Position numbers and translations under genes: made by a program
DNA from: Martinezella tropici
Lineage (GTDB): Bacteria; Pseudomonadota; Alphaproteobacteria; Rhizobiales; Rhizobiaceae
Assembly: GCF_008370325.1 (NCBI RefSeq)
Contig: NZ_VNIP01000008.1
Location: 558,001-622,000, forward strand
DNA length: 64,000 nucleotides
Direction of reading: 5' to 3'
Shown here: positions 16,245-28,286 of the stretch, one piece after another
How positions within the stretch are numbered: the stretch's first letter is position 1
How the letters are laid out: the number at the start of each line of letters is the position of its first letter
Notes under the pieces: generated by a model
Database searches by the model: none
The model's input: only the letters and a program-made list of their open reading frames with translations
Told to the model about the DNA's origin: nothing

Positions 16245-17065
16245 GCGATCTTCTTTCACTTGCGCATGTCAGCAAGATCTACCGTCAGGGCGGCATGCTC
16301 AGCCGACGCCAGATCATAGCGGTGAACGATGTCAGCCTGAGCCTGGGAGAGGAACCTGAGATCCTCTCCATCGTCGGCGAGTCCGGCTCCGGCAAATCCA
16401 CCATCGCCTCGATGATCCTCGGCCAGACGGCACCGACATCGGGTGATCTCACTTTTCGCGGCAAACCAGTCGCGATTCATGGAAGAGCCGAACGCCGCGC
16501 CTTCATGCGAGAGGTGCAGCCGATCCTTCAGAACCCATTCGAGGCGTTCAATCCGCTGAAGAGGGTCGATCGGTATCTCTTCGAAACGGCAAGAAACTTC
16601 GCGCCGACCGGCGTGAGGCCAAGCCGAGCCGATGTCGAGCGCATGGCCGACGAGGCGCTTACCCATATCGGCTTGACGCTTGCCGAGGTGAAGGGACGAT
16701 TTCCGCATGAGCTGTCGGGCGGCCAATTGCAGCGAACGGCAATCGCCAGGGCGCTCATTCCGCAGCCGCGGTTGCTGGTGGCCGACGAGCCCGTCTCGAT
16801 GGTCGACGCTTCGCTTCGAATGGCGATCGTCAATCTGTTCGGCCAGCTGAAAAAAGAACTCGGGCTCTCGATCATCTACATCACCCATGATCTGGCGACC
16901 GCCTACTACATCAGCGATCGCATCATCATTATGAAAAAGGGTGAGATCGTCGAGCAGGGCGGGGCGCGCACCGTCCTCGACAATCCGCAGCACCCCTATT
17001 CGCGGGCTTTGAAGGAGGCAGTGTTGTCTACCACGCCCGAGATGGAGCCGGCAGCGCTCGGCTGA
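16241..17065 (+). CDS. ABC importer ATPase 2 (OppF type)
   Basis: A 274-residue ATPase: Walker A GESGSGKST, signature ELSGGQLQRTAIARAL, Walker B LLVADEPVSMVDASLR and THD switch. The ATG at 16241 overlaps the stop codon of the preceding gene (ATGA) and has GGGAGGAGGGCG upstream; an earlier in-frame start at 16121 would only read through the preceding gene. It is the last gene of the abfA-transport operon and meets the Lrp-type gene tail to tail with 9 bp between. Confidence 0.87.
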   Translation: MSDLLSLAHVSKIYRQGGMLSRRQIIAVNDVSLSLGEEPEILSIVGESGSGKSTIASMILGQTAPTSGDLTFRGKPVAIHGRAERRAFMREVQPILQNPFEAFNPLKRVDRYLFETARNFAPTGVRPSRADVERMADEALTHIGLTLAEVKGRFPHELSGGQLQRTAIARALIPQPRLLVADEPVSMVDASLRMAIVNLFGQLKKELGLSIIYITHDLATAYYISDRIIIMKKGEIVEQGGARTVLDNPQHPYSRALKEAVLSTTPEMEPAALG

Positions 17066-17074
17066 CCCTTATTT

Positions 17075-17506
17075 TTAGCGCGAGATCCGCGTCGAAAGGA
17101 TGATGGACGACAAGGTGCGCTCGACGCCATCGATCGTGCCGATCTCGTCGATCAGCTGATCCAGCTCGGAGATCGATGGCGCCGCGACGATGGCGATCAG
17201 ATCGAATGTGCCGCTGACGGAATGAAGCGTCGTAACCTCCGGGATTGCACCCAGTGACGCCGTCACCGCCGACAGCGCCTTCGGTGCGATTGTGATCAGC
17301 ACATGTGCCCGAATGAGGCCTGACAGATAGGTCTCCGACAGCCGCACGCCATAGCCTGAAATCACGCCTTCTCGCTCCAGCCGTTCGAGCCTCGCCTGAA
17401 CGGTGGTGCGCGACAGCGACAGCCTTTTGGCGAGCGTTGCCACCGGCATGCGGGCATTCTGGCCGAGCAAGGCGATCAATTCGCGGTCCTTATCGGTGAC
17501 CTGCAT
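17075..17506 (-). CDS. Lrp/AsnC-family regulator
   Basis: A 143-residue regulator with an N-terminal helix-turn-helix (DRELIALLGQNARMPVATLAKRLSLSRTTVQARLERLEREGVI) and a C-terminal RAM ligand-binding domain (AHVLITIAPKAL...VTTLHSVSGTFDLIAIVAAPS). I chose ATG 17506, preceded by AGGAAGTGCC, over a start 18 codons earlier. It is divergent from the lysine 6-dehydrogenase-like gene; Lrp-type proteins often sit next to the amino-acid catabolic gene they control, so lysine or a lysine catabolite is a likely effector. This is inferred from context. Confidence 0.85.
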   Translation of the reverse strand: MQVTDKDRELIALLGQNARMPVATLAKRLSLSRTTVQARLERLEREGVISGYGVRLSETYLSGLIRAHVLITIAPKALSAVTASLGAIPEVTTLHSVSGTFDLIAIVAAPSISELDQLIDEIGTIDGVERTLSSIILSTRISR

Positions 17507-17542
17507 GGCACTTCCTACATTCTGTAAAATTGCTTCGTCGTT

Positions 17543-17560
17543 TTGTATGGATTCATACAA
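17543..17560. promoter_or_regulatory. Inverted repeat between Lrp-type gene and lysine gene, candidate operator
   Basis: TTGTATG (17543-17549), GATT, CATACAA (17554-17560): a perfect 7-bp dyad in the 138-bp divergent promoter region. It lies 37 bp upstream of the regulator start and 85 bp upstream of the dehydrogenase start, suitable for autoregulation plus control of the lysine gene. Confidence 0.5.
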
Positions 17561-17644
17561 CGAAATGCATTTTTCGTCGCTATGAATCGTTCAGCGCCTG
17601 CCTACACTTATAAAAATCTTATCAATGAAACGCAGGGGAGTCAT

Positions 17645-18748
17645 ATGAAAGACATAGTGGTCATCGGCGCAGGCAAGATCGGTGGGGCGATCGCTCTGAT
17701 GCTGGCCGAAACGGGCGATTACAAGGTCGTTGTCGCCGACCGCAGCCAGGAGCAGCTTGATAAAATCGACCGCCATCCTGCAATTTCCACCGCCGCCGTC
17801 GATATCGCCGACCGCGCCGGGCTCGTCGGCGTGCTGAAGGGCAAATTCGCAGTCTTGTCGGCGGCACCGTTCCATCTAACGGGTTTCGTCGCGGAAGCCG
17901 CACTCGAGGCCTGCGTTCATTATCTTGACCTCACCGAAGACGTCGCCACGACGAAAAAGGTGGAAGAGCTGGCCCAGGGAGCAAACACCGCCTTCATCCC
18001 GCAATGCGGCCTGGCACCGGGCTTCATCTCGATCGTCGCCAATGATCTTACCAAGCATTTCGACAGCCTCGACAGCGTGCGCATGCGCGTCGGCGCTCTT
18101 CCACAATATCCGTCCAATGCCCTGAACTACAATCTGACTTGGAGCACCGACGGCCTCATCAACGAATATATCGAGCCCTGCGAAGCCATCGTCGAAGGCA
18201 AGCTCGTGACCGTGCCGGCCATGGAAGAGCGCGAAGAATTCTCGCTCGACGGCGTCACCTATGAGGCCTTCAACACGTCAGGCGGTCTCGGCACGCTCGC
18301 CAAGACGCTGGCCGGCCGCGTGCGCACGATGAACTACCGCACCATCCGCTACCCCGGTCATCAGGCCATCATCAAGGCGCTGCTCAACGACCTGAACCTC
18401 AAGAACCGCCGCGACATACTGAAGGATCTGTTCGAAAACGCACTGCCCGCCACCATGCAGGATGTGGTCGTTGTCTTCGTCACCGTCTGCGGTTGGCGCG
18501 AGGGCCGCTATATGCAGGAAACCTATGCCAACAAGGTCTATGCGGGCATTGTTGCCGGCAAAAAGATGAGCGCCATCCAGATCACCACGGCAGCCGGCAT
18601 CACCACCGTGCTGGATCTGCTGGCACAGGGCAAGCTGCCCGCCAAGGGCTTCGTCTGCCAGGAGGAAATCGATCTCGGCGATTTCCTCGCCAATCGCTTC
18701 GGGCAGGTTTACAGCCTGGAGAAGATCAGGATGAGAGAAGCCGTCTAA
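17645..18748 (+). CDS. L-lysine 6-dehydrogenase-like (saccharopine dehydrogenase family)
   Basis: A 367-residue NAD(P)-dependent enzyme with a Rossmann start (IVVIGAGKIGGAIALMLAETGDYKVVVADRS) and the saccharopine dehydrogenase-family core (HYLDLTEDV, FIPQCGLAPGFISIVANDL, YPSNALNYNLTWSTDGLINEY, NTSGGLGTL, YRTIRYPGHQAI). Length and motifs fit bacterial lysine 6-dehydrogenase, which deaminates the epsilon-amino group of lysine to give 2-aminoadipate 6-semialdehyde in one step. The ATG at 17645 has GCAGGGGAGTCAT upstream. It is divergent from an Lrp-type gene and next to genes for every later step to 2-oxoglutarate. A saccharopine dehydrogenase is the alternative, but no lysine-ketoglutarate reductase domain is present in the window. 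Confidence 0.8.
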   Translation: MKDIVVIGAGKIGGAIALMLAETGDYKVVVADRSQEQLDKIDRHPAISTAAVDIADRAGLVGVLKGKFAVLSAAPFHLTGFVAEAALEACVHYLDLTEDVATTKKVEELAQGANTAFIPQCGLAPGFISIVANDLTKHFDSLDSVRMRVGALPQYPSNALNYNLTWSTDGLINEYIEPCEAIVEGKLVTVPAMEEREEFSLDGVTYEAFNTSGGLGTLAKTLAGRVRTMNYRTIRYPGHQAIIKALLNDLNLKNRRDILKDLFENALPATMQDVVVVFVTVCGWREGRYMQETYANKVYAGIVAGKKMSAIQITTAAGITTVLDLLAQGKLPAKGFVCQEEIDLGDFLANRFGQVYSLEKIRMREAV

Positions 18749-18774
18749 GCGGCTATTCTTCATATTGTTTTTAT

Positions 18775-18798
18775 ATGTGGCGCCTTCGGGCGCCACAT
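18775..18798 (+). terminator. Terminator with UUCG loop
   Basis: ATGTGGCGCC (18775-18784), TTCG, GGCGCCACAT (18789-18798): a perfect 10-bp stem closed by the very stable UUCG tetraloop, followed by GTGTTTT. It sits 26 bp after the dehydrogenase stop codon and 33 bp before the end of the converging flavoprotein gene. Confidence 0.85.
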
Positions 18799-18831
18799 GT
18801 GTTTTAGCCTTTGAAGATTGCTTTACAGAGA

Positions 18832-21800
18832 CTAGTCACTCAGTCGATCGAGGATCTCGACCGGATGTGGAATGGTTTGGCGATCAATCTTAGCAACCTG
18901 GGAACGACAGGAAAAGCCGGTCGCCATGACAACGATTTGATCACCGTTTTCGGCAATCCTGTCCTGCCAGCTCATCGCGTAGAGCTTTTCCGAGATGGCG
19001 CGATTGCGAACCTCGTGGCCGAAGGTGCCTGCCATGCCGCAGCAGCCGGTATCGGGCATATCGAGCTTGATACCCAATCTTCCGAAGAGCACAGACCATT
19101 GCTTGAGGGCGGCCGGAGCGTTTGTTTTTTCCGTGCAATGGGCAAGCAGCGTGAAGCGCTCTTGCGGTAAAGCCCGTGGCGGCGGCAATCGGTCGAGATT
19201 GGCCGCGAGCCATTCCTGAAGCAGCAGCACCGGCGCCTGCAGCCGGGCGGAAGGCAGAGCGGCGTATTCGCTGCGATAGGTCAGTGTCATCGACGGATCG
19301 ATGCCGACAAGCGGGATGCCCATTTGCGAGATGCGATCGAGATAATCACGCGATTTCGCCGCCGCTTTCTCAAAGCGGCCGAGATAGCCATGCACGTGCA
19401 GGGCTTTGCCGTTGTGCTGCGATATAGCGAGCCACGGTTTGAAGCCCATCTTCACGGCGAGCTTGAGTGCTGCGATGACGACGGCTGGATCGAAATAGGT
19501 TGAGAAGACATCGGCAACAATGACGACCGCTTGGGCGCGCTCCTCTAAGGAGAGTTTCTCCAGACGTTCCGGCGTGGCGATCCGCACGCCGAGCCGAACG
19601 CCTTCCCTTTCCAGCGATATCGCAGGCATGGCGGGAAGGGCGGTGAGACCGGCGAACCGCATCAAGGCCTTGCCGGCGGTCGACCCGGTGAGCAGATTGT
19701 AGCCGGGTTTGAAACGCGCCATCAGCGGCAGGGTCGTCTCGATGGCAGCCACGATCGGGTCCTTCAACGGCCTGACATAGCGGCCATAATAGAGCTCGAG
19801 GAATTTCGATCGGAAAGCCGGGACGCTGACCTTGACGGGGCATTGGCCGGCGCAGGCCTTGCAGGCGAGGCAGGTGTCCATCGCCGCCCGCACCTCATGG
19901 GAAAAGTCGCCGCGATTGGCCGGATTGAGCGAGTTGACCACTCGCCGCAAGAGATTGCCGAAACGGTTGGTGCGGCGTTGAGCGTCGGCCTCGCGTCGCG
20001 GGTCGACCTGTCGTTCCGCCAGCAGGCGCAGCCATTCGCGCATGAGCGCCGCGCGGCCCTTCGGCGAATAGCGCCGATCGCCCGTGGCCTTGAAGGAGGG
20101 GCACATCGGGCTCGTGGCTTCGAAATCGAAGCAGGCGCCATTGCCGTTGCAATAGGCTGCGTTATCGAATGCGGCGCGGATATCGTTGCCGATGATGCGA
20201 TCGAAGTCACCGCGCAGTGATACTTCGTCGATCTTCAGCAGCGAGCGAGACGAGGCCGAGGCGATCTTGCCGGGATTGAGGCGATCGTTGGGGTCGAAGA
20301 GGCGCTTGATCTGCTGCAGGCTCGGATAGAGATCGCCGAAGTAGGCAGGCACATATTCCGAGCGAATGCCCTTGCCATGTTCGCCCCAGAGCACCCCGCC
20401 ATATTTGCGGGTAAGGGCAACGACGCCGTCGCTGATCTTGCGGACGAGCGGCTGGTGGTCGGCCCGAGTAAGATCAAGCGCCGGACGGACATGCAGCACG
20501 CCGGCATCGACATGGCCAAACATGCCGTAATCTAGCCCTTCGGCATCGAGAAGGGCTCGGAATTCACGGATATAGGCAGCGAGATGCTCGGGCGGAACGG
20601 CGGTGTCCTCGACGAAGGGCACTGGACGCACCGGCCCGTCCACACTGCCGAGCAGGCCGACGGCGCGTTTGCGCATCGACCAGATTGCTTCGATCTCAGC
20701 CTTTTCGCGTGCGATTGTATAGCCCTTGTGGCGCGCTGAAGAGCGGTCATCAAGGGCGGCGGCGACATCCACCAGCTTGCGCTCCAGCTCATCGCGATCG
20801 TCGGCCAGCACCTCGACGATATTGATGCCGCTGGCCGAGCCGGAGGCATCCTCCGGAAAGAAGCGGGCGATGCCGGTCCAGACGATATCGGCCTTTGCGA
20901 GACTCAGCACTTTTTCGTCGACCGTCTCGACCGAAGCAACCTTCAGCGCCACCAGCCGTCGCGCATCCTCGAGCGCCGTGTTGAAATCATCGTAGCGGAT
21001 GTTGATGAGCGCTGATTGCGCCGGGAGCGGCAGCACGTTGAGTTCGGCTTCGGCGATCATCACAAGCGTGCCTTCCGAGCCGCACAGCACCGCATTGAGA
21101 TCGAAGCGGCCGTCCTCGCGCCGGATATGGGCGAGATCGTAGCCGGTCATGTAACGATTGAGCTTTGGGAATGTCGCCGCGATCAGCTCGCTTTTATCTG
21201 TGGCGATGCCATCGACGACCCTGTGAATCTCTCCGATCCGGTCGTCTCGCGCCTTGATCTCGTCCAGCTCGGTCTCAACGAGCGGGCGTGACCACCAATC
21301 GCTGCCATCCGAGAGTATGACACGAAGACCGAGAACGTGGTTGCTGGTCTTGCCGTAAAGACACGAGCCCTGACCGCAGGCATCGGTGGAGATCATGCCG
21401 CCGATGGTGGCGCGGTTGGAGGTGGAAAGCTCAGGCGCAAAGAACAACCCGTATGGTTTGAGCGCCTTGTTCAGCTGATCCTTGACGACACCGGCTTCGA
21501 CGCGGGCAATCCTTCGCACCGGGTCGATCTCCAGGATTCGGTTCATATGCCTGGAGCAATCGACGATGATGCCTGAGGTCAGCGATTGACCGTTGGTCCC
21601 GGTTCCGCCGCCGCGCGGCGCGACGGCAAGGTCGGAAAAAGCCGGCTCGGATATGGCTCTGGCGATGATTTTCAGGTCGCCCGCGCCGTGCGGATAGAGA
21701 ATGGCGGCGGGCTTGACCTGATAAATGGAATTGTCGGTCGACGCCACCGTCCGTGCCCCGTCATCCGTCTCGACATCACCCTGAAAGTCGAGTGCCGTCA

Positions 21801-21867
21801 GTCGGCGGGCAAATGCGCCGATCTGATGTTGCAAACTGTCTTTCGCCGAAACGAGGCGTGGTATCAT
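18832..21867 (-). CDS. FAD/Fe-S oxidoreductase, likely D-2-hydroxyglutarate dehydrogenase (YdiJ type)
   Basis: A 1011-residue two-part flavoprotein. The N-terminal half is a VAO-type FAD domain (APRGGGTGTNGQ at 83-94, then a C-terminal FAD-oxidase domain with FGHVDAGVLHVRP). The second half has Fe-S motifs: an unusual C-x5-C-x8-CP (CNGNGACFDFEATSPMCP), a canonical C-x2-C-x2-C-x3-CP (CLACKACAGQCP, near 663) and a CCG-type domain ending in DTGCCGMAG (near 939). This architecture matches E. coli YdiJ, reported as a D-2-hydroxyglutarate dehydrogenase. HglS upstream produces exactly D-2-hydroxyglutarate, so this enzyme would complete lysine breakdown to 2-oxoglutarate. It could instead be a D-lactate or glycolate-type dehydrogenase. 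Confidence 0.82.
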   Translation of the reverse strand: MIPRLVSAKDSLQHQIGAFARRLTALDFQGDVETDDGARTVASTDNSIYQVKPAAILYPHGAGDLKIIARAISEPAFSDLAVAPRGGGTGTNGQSLTSGIIVDCSRHMNRILEIDPVRRIARVEAGVVKDQLNKALKPYGLFFAPELSTSNRATIGGMISTDACGQGSCLYGKTSNHVLGLRVILSDGSDWWSRPLVETELDEIKARDDRIGEIHRVVDGIATDKSELIAATFPKLNRYMTGYDLAHIRREDGRFDLNAVLCGSEGTLVMIAEAELNVLPLPAQSALINIRYDDFNTALEDARRLVALKVASVETVDEKVLSLAKADIVWTGIARFFPEDASGSASGINIVEVLADDRDELERKLVDVAAALDDRSSARHKGYTIAREKAEIEAIWSMRKRAVGLLGSVDGPVRPVPFVEDTAVPPEHLAAYIREFRALLDAEGLDYGMFGHVDAGVLHVRPALDLTRADHQPLVRKISDGVVALTRKYGGVLWGEHGKGIRSEYVPAYFGDLYPSLQQIKRLFDPNDRLNPGKIASASSRSLLKIDEVSLRGDFDRIIGNDIRAAFDNAAYCNGNGACFDFEATSPMCPSFKATGDRRYSPKGRAALMREWLRLLAERQVDPRREADAQRRTNRFGNLLRRVVNSLNPANRGDFSHEVRAAMDTCLACKACAGQCPVKVSVPAFRSKFLELYYGRYVRPLKDPIVAAIETTLPLMARFKPGYNLLTGSTAGKALMRFAGLTALPAMPAISLEREGVRLGVRIATPERLEKLSLEERAQAVVIVADVFSTYFDPAVVIAALKLAVKMGFKPWLAISQHNGKALHVHGYLGRFEKAAAKSRDYLDRISQMGIPLVGIDPSMTLTYRSEYAALPSARLQAPVLLLQEWLAANLDRLPPPRALPQERFTLLAHCTEKTNAPAALKQWSVLFGRLGIKLDMPDTGCCGMAGTFGHEVRNRAISEKLYAMSWQDRIAENGDQIVVMATGFSCRSQVAKIDRQTIPHPVEILDRLSD

Positions 21868-21904
21868 GATGCGAAGGCTTCCGGCGTTTTACGTGATGAC
21901 GAGG

Positions 21905-21938
21905 GCATTCCCGTTTTTAAACAGAATTACGGAAATGC
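21905..21938 (-). terminator. Imperfect hairpin between aminotransferase and flavoprotein genes
   Basis: GCATTCCCGT (21905-21914) and ACGGAAATGC (21929-21938) pair at 9 of 10 positions. It lies in the 135-bp gap between the two minus-strand genes and may attenuate read-through into the flavoprotein gene. Confidence 0.35.
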
Positions 21939-22002
21939 TCTATCTCTTTGTTTTCACGTAATTCCGCGCGTACTGCCGTTCGGCACTTCTGCTGGAGCTG
22001 CT

Positions 22003-24776
<2,774 letters not shown>

Positions 24777-24836
24777 CTCATGAAACTCCACTTGTCTTTG
24801 ATCCGGATAACGAGCAGCGCCTAGTGCCGCATCGCC

Positions 24837-26231
24837 TCACTCGGCGGCGTCTTGCTTGGAAAAGGCCCGCAGGCAGGCGTCGATCGATGCCTGTTCGATG
24901 CCGGCGTAATGGTCGAATTCGTTCAGCACCTTCATGCCGAGATCGGCTTCGAAGCGCTGCTGGTTCGGGCTGGCGACGAATTCCTGCTGCGCGCCGTCAC
25001 CAAGATTGGACTGGAAGATGCCGGCGGCACTGACGGGAAGGAAATCCTCGTAGACGATCGGGTCGAACTGGACGAGGCCCTGATTGATCAAGGTTTCGAT
25101 ATCACCGTGCCTCGTTGCGGCGGCCTTGCCCTTGGCCGTCAGCGAATAGGTAAAGTAGCCGAGGCCTTCGGCGCGGATTGCCGCCCAGTCATCCGGGAAT
25201 TCGGCGAAGCTCTCAGCAAGTGCGGCTTCATAGTCGCGTGCATTCGATCCGTCGGCTGCCGGGCGCACGATCTTGCGCGACTGATCCAGCAGCCTGTCAT
25301 AGAGCGCGCGGCCCTTTGGTGTCAGCGCAATGCCGCGCTGCTCGATCTCGCCGAAACGGGCCGTGTGCGAGCCGGCTTCCCAGACGCCATCGGCGTTGCG
25401 GAAGAAAACTGACTCCTCGAGCGCCTTGAACGAAGTCTGGCGCAGCAGGATCGGGCAGTTGCGCGTCGGCGGGCCTTCGACGACCGCTTTCGGTGCGATG
25501 TCATAGTCCGGCATCAGCGCCTGCACCTGGTCGATATCCAGCGTGCGCGGCGTCAGATGATTGATGTGCGGTCCCTTGAACGACACGACATCGGCGATCA
25601 GCCGATGGGCGTCGTGAAGCCGATGATACATGCCGGCATCGACATTGGCCTCGTCATGCCAGCGGAAGGTTTCCAGCACCTCGTCGACGAACCTGCTGGC
25701 GTCGGCCATGGTCAGCCCGCCATCCCGTTCGGCCTTCTCGGTGAGTGCTACGGCACCGTTCGTGAAGATCCGGCGCCGTGCGAGAATATCAGCGGCCGCC
25801 TTGCGAAGATCTTCATCGGCAATCAGATCGAGCCGCAGCAGGGAGGTGAAGACGCGGAAGGGATTGCGCTTCAGCTCTGCATCGCCGATGGGGCGAAATG
25901 CGGTCGAATGAACCGGCACGCCAGCGGTCGAAAGATCATAATAGCCGACTGGGTACATGCCCATGACGGCTAAGACGCGTGCCATCATTGCCAGCTCCGC
26001 TGCGGTGCCAAGCCGGATCGCGCCATGCCGCTCCTCGGAGATGCGATCGAGATAATCGGTCGCCTCCAGCCGTTCCTTCAGTTTGGGGTTTGCCGCCAGC
26101 GTTTCGTCGTTGACGCGGGCGACTAGTTTCATGAGCGTGCCGTAGGCGGGAACTTCTTCGCGATACATCGCCGACATGGCGACGGAAAAAGCGCTGCGAA
26201 TATCGCTGGTCGAGACGTGATCAAGCTTCAT
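24837..26231 (-). CDS. hglS: 2-oxoadipate dioxygenase/decarboxylase (HglS/YdcJ, DUF1338 family)
   Basis: A 464-residue protein of the family once called DUF1338 or YdcJ. The Pseudomonas putida member HglS is a non-haem Fe(II) enzyme converting 2-oxoadipate plus O2 to D-2-hydroxyglutarate and two CO2. Candidate metal and substrate residues are in the expected places: EERHGAIRLG with H69 and R73, PHINHLTPR around 219-227 and GEIEQRG around 294-300, compared with H70, R74, H226 and E294 of HglS as I recall them. AGGAATAGATCGCAC precedes the ATG. It is the first gene of the minus-strand lysine operon and is divergent from a LysR-type regulator. Confidence 0.88.
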   Translation of the reverse strand: MKLDHVSTSDIRSAFSVAMSAMYREEVPAYGTLMKLVARVNDETLAANPKLKERLEATDYLDRISEERHGAIRLGTAAELAMMARVLAVMGMYPVGYYDLSTAGVPVHSTAFRPIGDAELKRNPFRVFTSLLRLDLIADEDLRKAAADILARRRIFTNGAVALTEKAERDGGLTMADASRFVDEVLETFRWHDEANVDAGMYHRLHDAHRLIADVVSFKGPHINHLTPRTLDIDQVQALMPDYDIAPKAVVEGPPTRNCPILLRQTSFKALEESVFFRNADGVWEAGSHTARFGEIEQRGIALTPKGRALYDRLLDQSRKIVRPAADGSNARDYEAALAESFAEFPDDWAAIRAEGLGYFTYSLTAKGKAAATRHGDIETLINQGLVQFDPIVYEDFLPVSAAGIFQSNLGDGAQQEFVASPNQQRFEADLGMKVLNEFDHYAGIEQASIDACLRAFSKQDAAE

Positions 26232-26335
26232 GTGCGATCTATTCCTGAAAGACTATGTCATTCCTATTTGGCAGAATATCTCTTGTTCGGCATCCGCTGT
26301 TGTGAGAGAGAATTCTAACTTGATGCGAAAATGGA

Positions 26336-27244
26336 ATGACTATGCGCCGACGCCTCATCCCTGACATCGTCAATCTGCAGGCATTCGAATGCGCGGCGCG
26401 GCATCAGAATTTTTCGCGTGCCGCCGAAGAACTCAATCTCACGCAAAGCGCCATCAGCCGGCAGATCAGCGACCTGGAGCGGCAGACGGGCCTGAAGCTG
26501 TTCGAGCGCGTCCGTCAGCGCGTCGTACTCTCCGAGGCCGGGCTTCGGCTGCTGCCGGAGGTCAAGGATCTGCTCCTGCGCTCGGAGCGGCTGATGATCG
26601 GCGCCGTTGCCGCCGGCCAGATGAAACTATCGCTGAAGGTCGCGACCTTGCCGACCTTCGGAACGCGCTGGCTGGTGCCCCGCCTCGGCCGGTTTCTCGA
26701 CAAACATCGCGATGTCGCCGTCACCGTGGAATCGCGCTCCAAGCCGTTCAGCTTCGACGAGGATAATTTCGACCTCGCCATTCACTATGGCCTGCCGGCC
26801 TGGGCCGGCGCGGTTGCCACCTTTCTTTGCAACGAGACCGTGCTGCCCGTTGCCAGCCGGGAGCTTGCCGGACGGCTGGGTCTTGTCTCGCCAGAGGAAC
26901 TATCGGGAGCTCCGCTGCTGCATCTGACGACGCGTCCGAAGCTCTGGGCTCAATGGTTCGATCTGCAGGAGCTGCCGACCGAGAACGCCTATCCCGGCGC
27001 GCGCTTCGACCAGTTTTCCATGATTATCGCCGCGGCCATTGCTGGGCTCGGCGTAGCGCTTCTGCCGACCTATCTCATCGAGGAAGAGCTGAGGGCTGGC
27101 ACGCTTCTGCCACTGTTCGATCTGCCGATGCCGACCGAGAACAGTTATTACGTCGTCATGCCGGAAAAGAAGCAGACGAACGAAACTGCGACATTGTTCC
27201 AGGACTGGCTGTTGAGCGAGGTCACACCTCAAGCGCAGGTTTGA
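26336..27244 (+). CDS. LysR-family regulator (GcvA-like), lysine operon
   Basis: A 302-residue LysR-type regulator: winged helix IVNLQAFECAARHQNFSRAAEELNLTQSAISRQISDLERQTG, then a periplasmic-binding-protein-like effector domain (LPTFGTRWLVPRLGRFLDKHRDVAVTVESRS). It is divergent from hglS with a 104-bp intergenic space, so control of the lysine-catabolic operon is likely. Two possible ATGs (26336, 26342) are close together; neither has a strong ribosome binding site. The effector is unknown; 2-oxoadipate or 2-aminoadipate would make sense. Confidence 0.85.
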   Translation: MTMRRRLIPDIVNLQAFECAARHQNFSRAAEELNLTQSAISRQISDLERQTGLKLFERVRQRVVLSEAGLRLLPEVKDLLLRSERLMIGAVAAGQMKLSLKVATLPTFGTRWLVPRLGRFLDKHRDVAVTVESRSKPFSFDEDNFDLAIHYGLPAWAGAVATFLCNETVLPVASRELAGRLGLVSPEELSGAPLLHLTTRPKLWAQWFDLQELPTENAYPGARFDQFSMIIAAAIAGLGVALLPTYLIEEELRAGTLLPLFDLPMPTENSYYVVMPEKKQTNETATLFQDWLLSEVTPQAQV

Positions 27245-27266
27245 TGCGGATTTGGAAAACGGATGC

Positions 27267-27791
27267 TTAGTTGGCTGCCGCAGAGGGTTTGAACGGCACT
27301 GTGGTTTCATGCCGCCACGGGCCGCCCAGATAGCTGGAGAGATCAACTCCGGTGATCCTGATCGGGCGCTGTTCAAACTCCTCTCGCAGTTGAAAGAAAA
27401 GCGCATCCGCCCTCGCTCTCGGCACCTTGTTCTGGATGGTAATGTGCGGTCGCCACCTCTGCAGGTCCTGAGGCCCAGGCCACGATCCGAACAGCCTCAT
27501 CATTTCAGCGCGCAGATCGAGCAGGCCGGGACTGTCGATTGCAAATGCGACGCCGGCGCCGAGGTGGCGTACCCCGCTCACAATGGCCGCAGGCGCCCTC
27601 CGATCCTCGATGAGCTTTGCGACCAGTTCCTGCACGCGTGCGAGATGCTGCCCCGGAAGATGGTGGAAGATCGTCATATGGGCCTCAAGAAAGTTCCCTT
27701 CTGAAGGAAAGTTCTCCTGGCGAAGGCGATTGAAGGGAGCGAGATCTTCAGGGTGAATGTGTGCTGTGACGATGATGGGCGGAATGCGCAA
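27267..27791 (-). CDS. 2'-5' RNA ligase / 2H phosphoesterase family protein
   Basis: A 174-residue protein with the two H-x-T/S-x motifs that define 2H phosphoesterases: AHMTIFHHLP (near residue 39) and RPHITIQNKV (near 116), in the two-lobed arrangement of LigT/ThpR. Members act on 2',3'- or 2'-5'-linked nucleotides; the substrate here is unknown. The start is TTG at 27791, with AAGGA at a good distance. It is convergent with the LysR gene. A cyclic phosphodiesterase is the main alternative. Confidence 0.8.
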   Translation of the reverse strand: MRIPPIIVTAHIHPEDLAPFNRLRQENFPSEGNFLEAHMTIFHHLPGQHLARVQELVAKLIEDRRAPAAIVSGVRHLGAGVAFAIDSPGLLDLRAEMMRLFGSWPGPQDLQRWRPHITIQNKVPRARADALFFQLREEFEQRPIRITGVDLSSYLGGPWRHETTVPFKPSAAAN

Positions 27792-28286
27792 CGATGTTTC
27801 CTTTCGAGAGGAAAGCTATCCGATATCCATCACCTTGTCAGTAAAGGGTACGGCCAGGGAGGTTGCCGTCTCGTCAGCGCTCGATCGCGGCCGGCATCCG
27901 ATCGCGGGAATGTGATCATCCGTCATTGGAGGCATGGCTGGCCGACGAAGGCAGTTTTTTCAGGCCGTTGCGGGGATGTCGCTTTCATGCCGTCAAGTCG
28001 CGGGTGCGACATGTGTGCAACGCAGCAAAAAACATCGGCCGGAGGGGTTTACAAGCGCGGCCTCGGATGGGAGTCTTTTGCACGAAGGGAGCTGCTTGAT
28101 TTGGAGCGGCGTCATTCCCTTCGAGCGGATGCCGTCATCTTGTGGCTCCGATGCGCTGCGATTTGCTGGCGCTTAAGCGAACAAAATCAATCCGAAGCCG
28201 GAATGCGGCCTTGTTCCGTGTCTGGCTGTTGTCTCAGTGCGCCCTGGACATTGTCGCGTCCGGGCAAGGAAAATTCGGGCTTTAGC
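27792..28286. other. Region without a confident gene
   Basis: Nearly 500 bp between the 2H phosphoesterase gene and the exported unknown. A long frame is open across it and joins the downstream gene, but its translation is rich in Cys, Trp and Arg, has no good ribosome binding site and looks like non-coding translation. A promoter for the downstream gene presumably lies here; I cannot place it. Confidence 0.4.
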
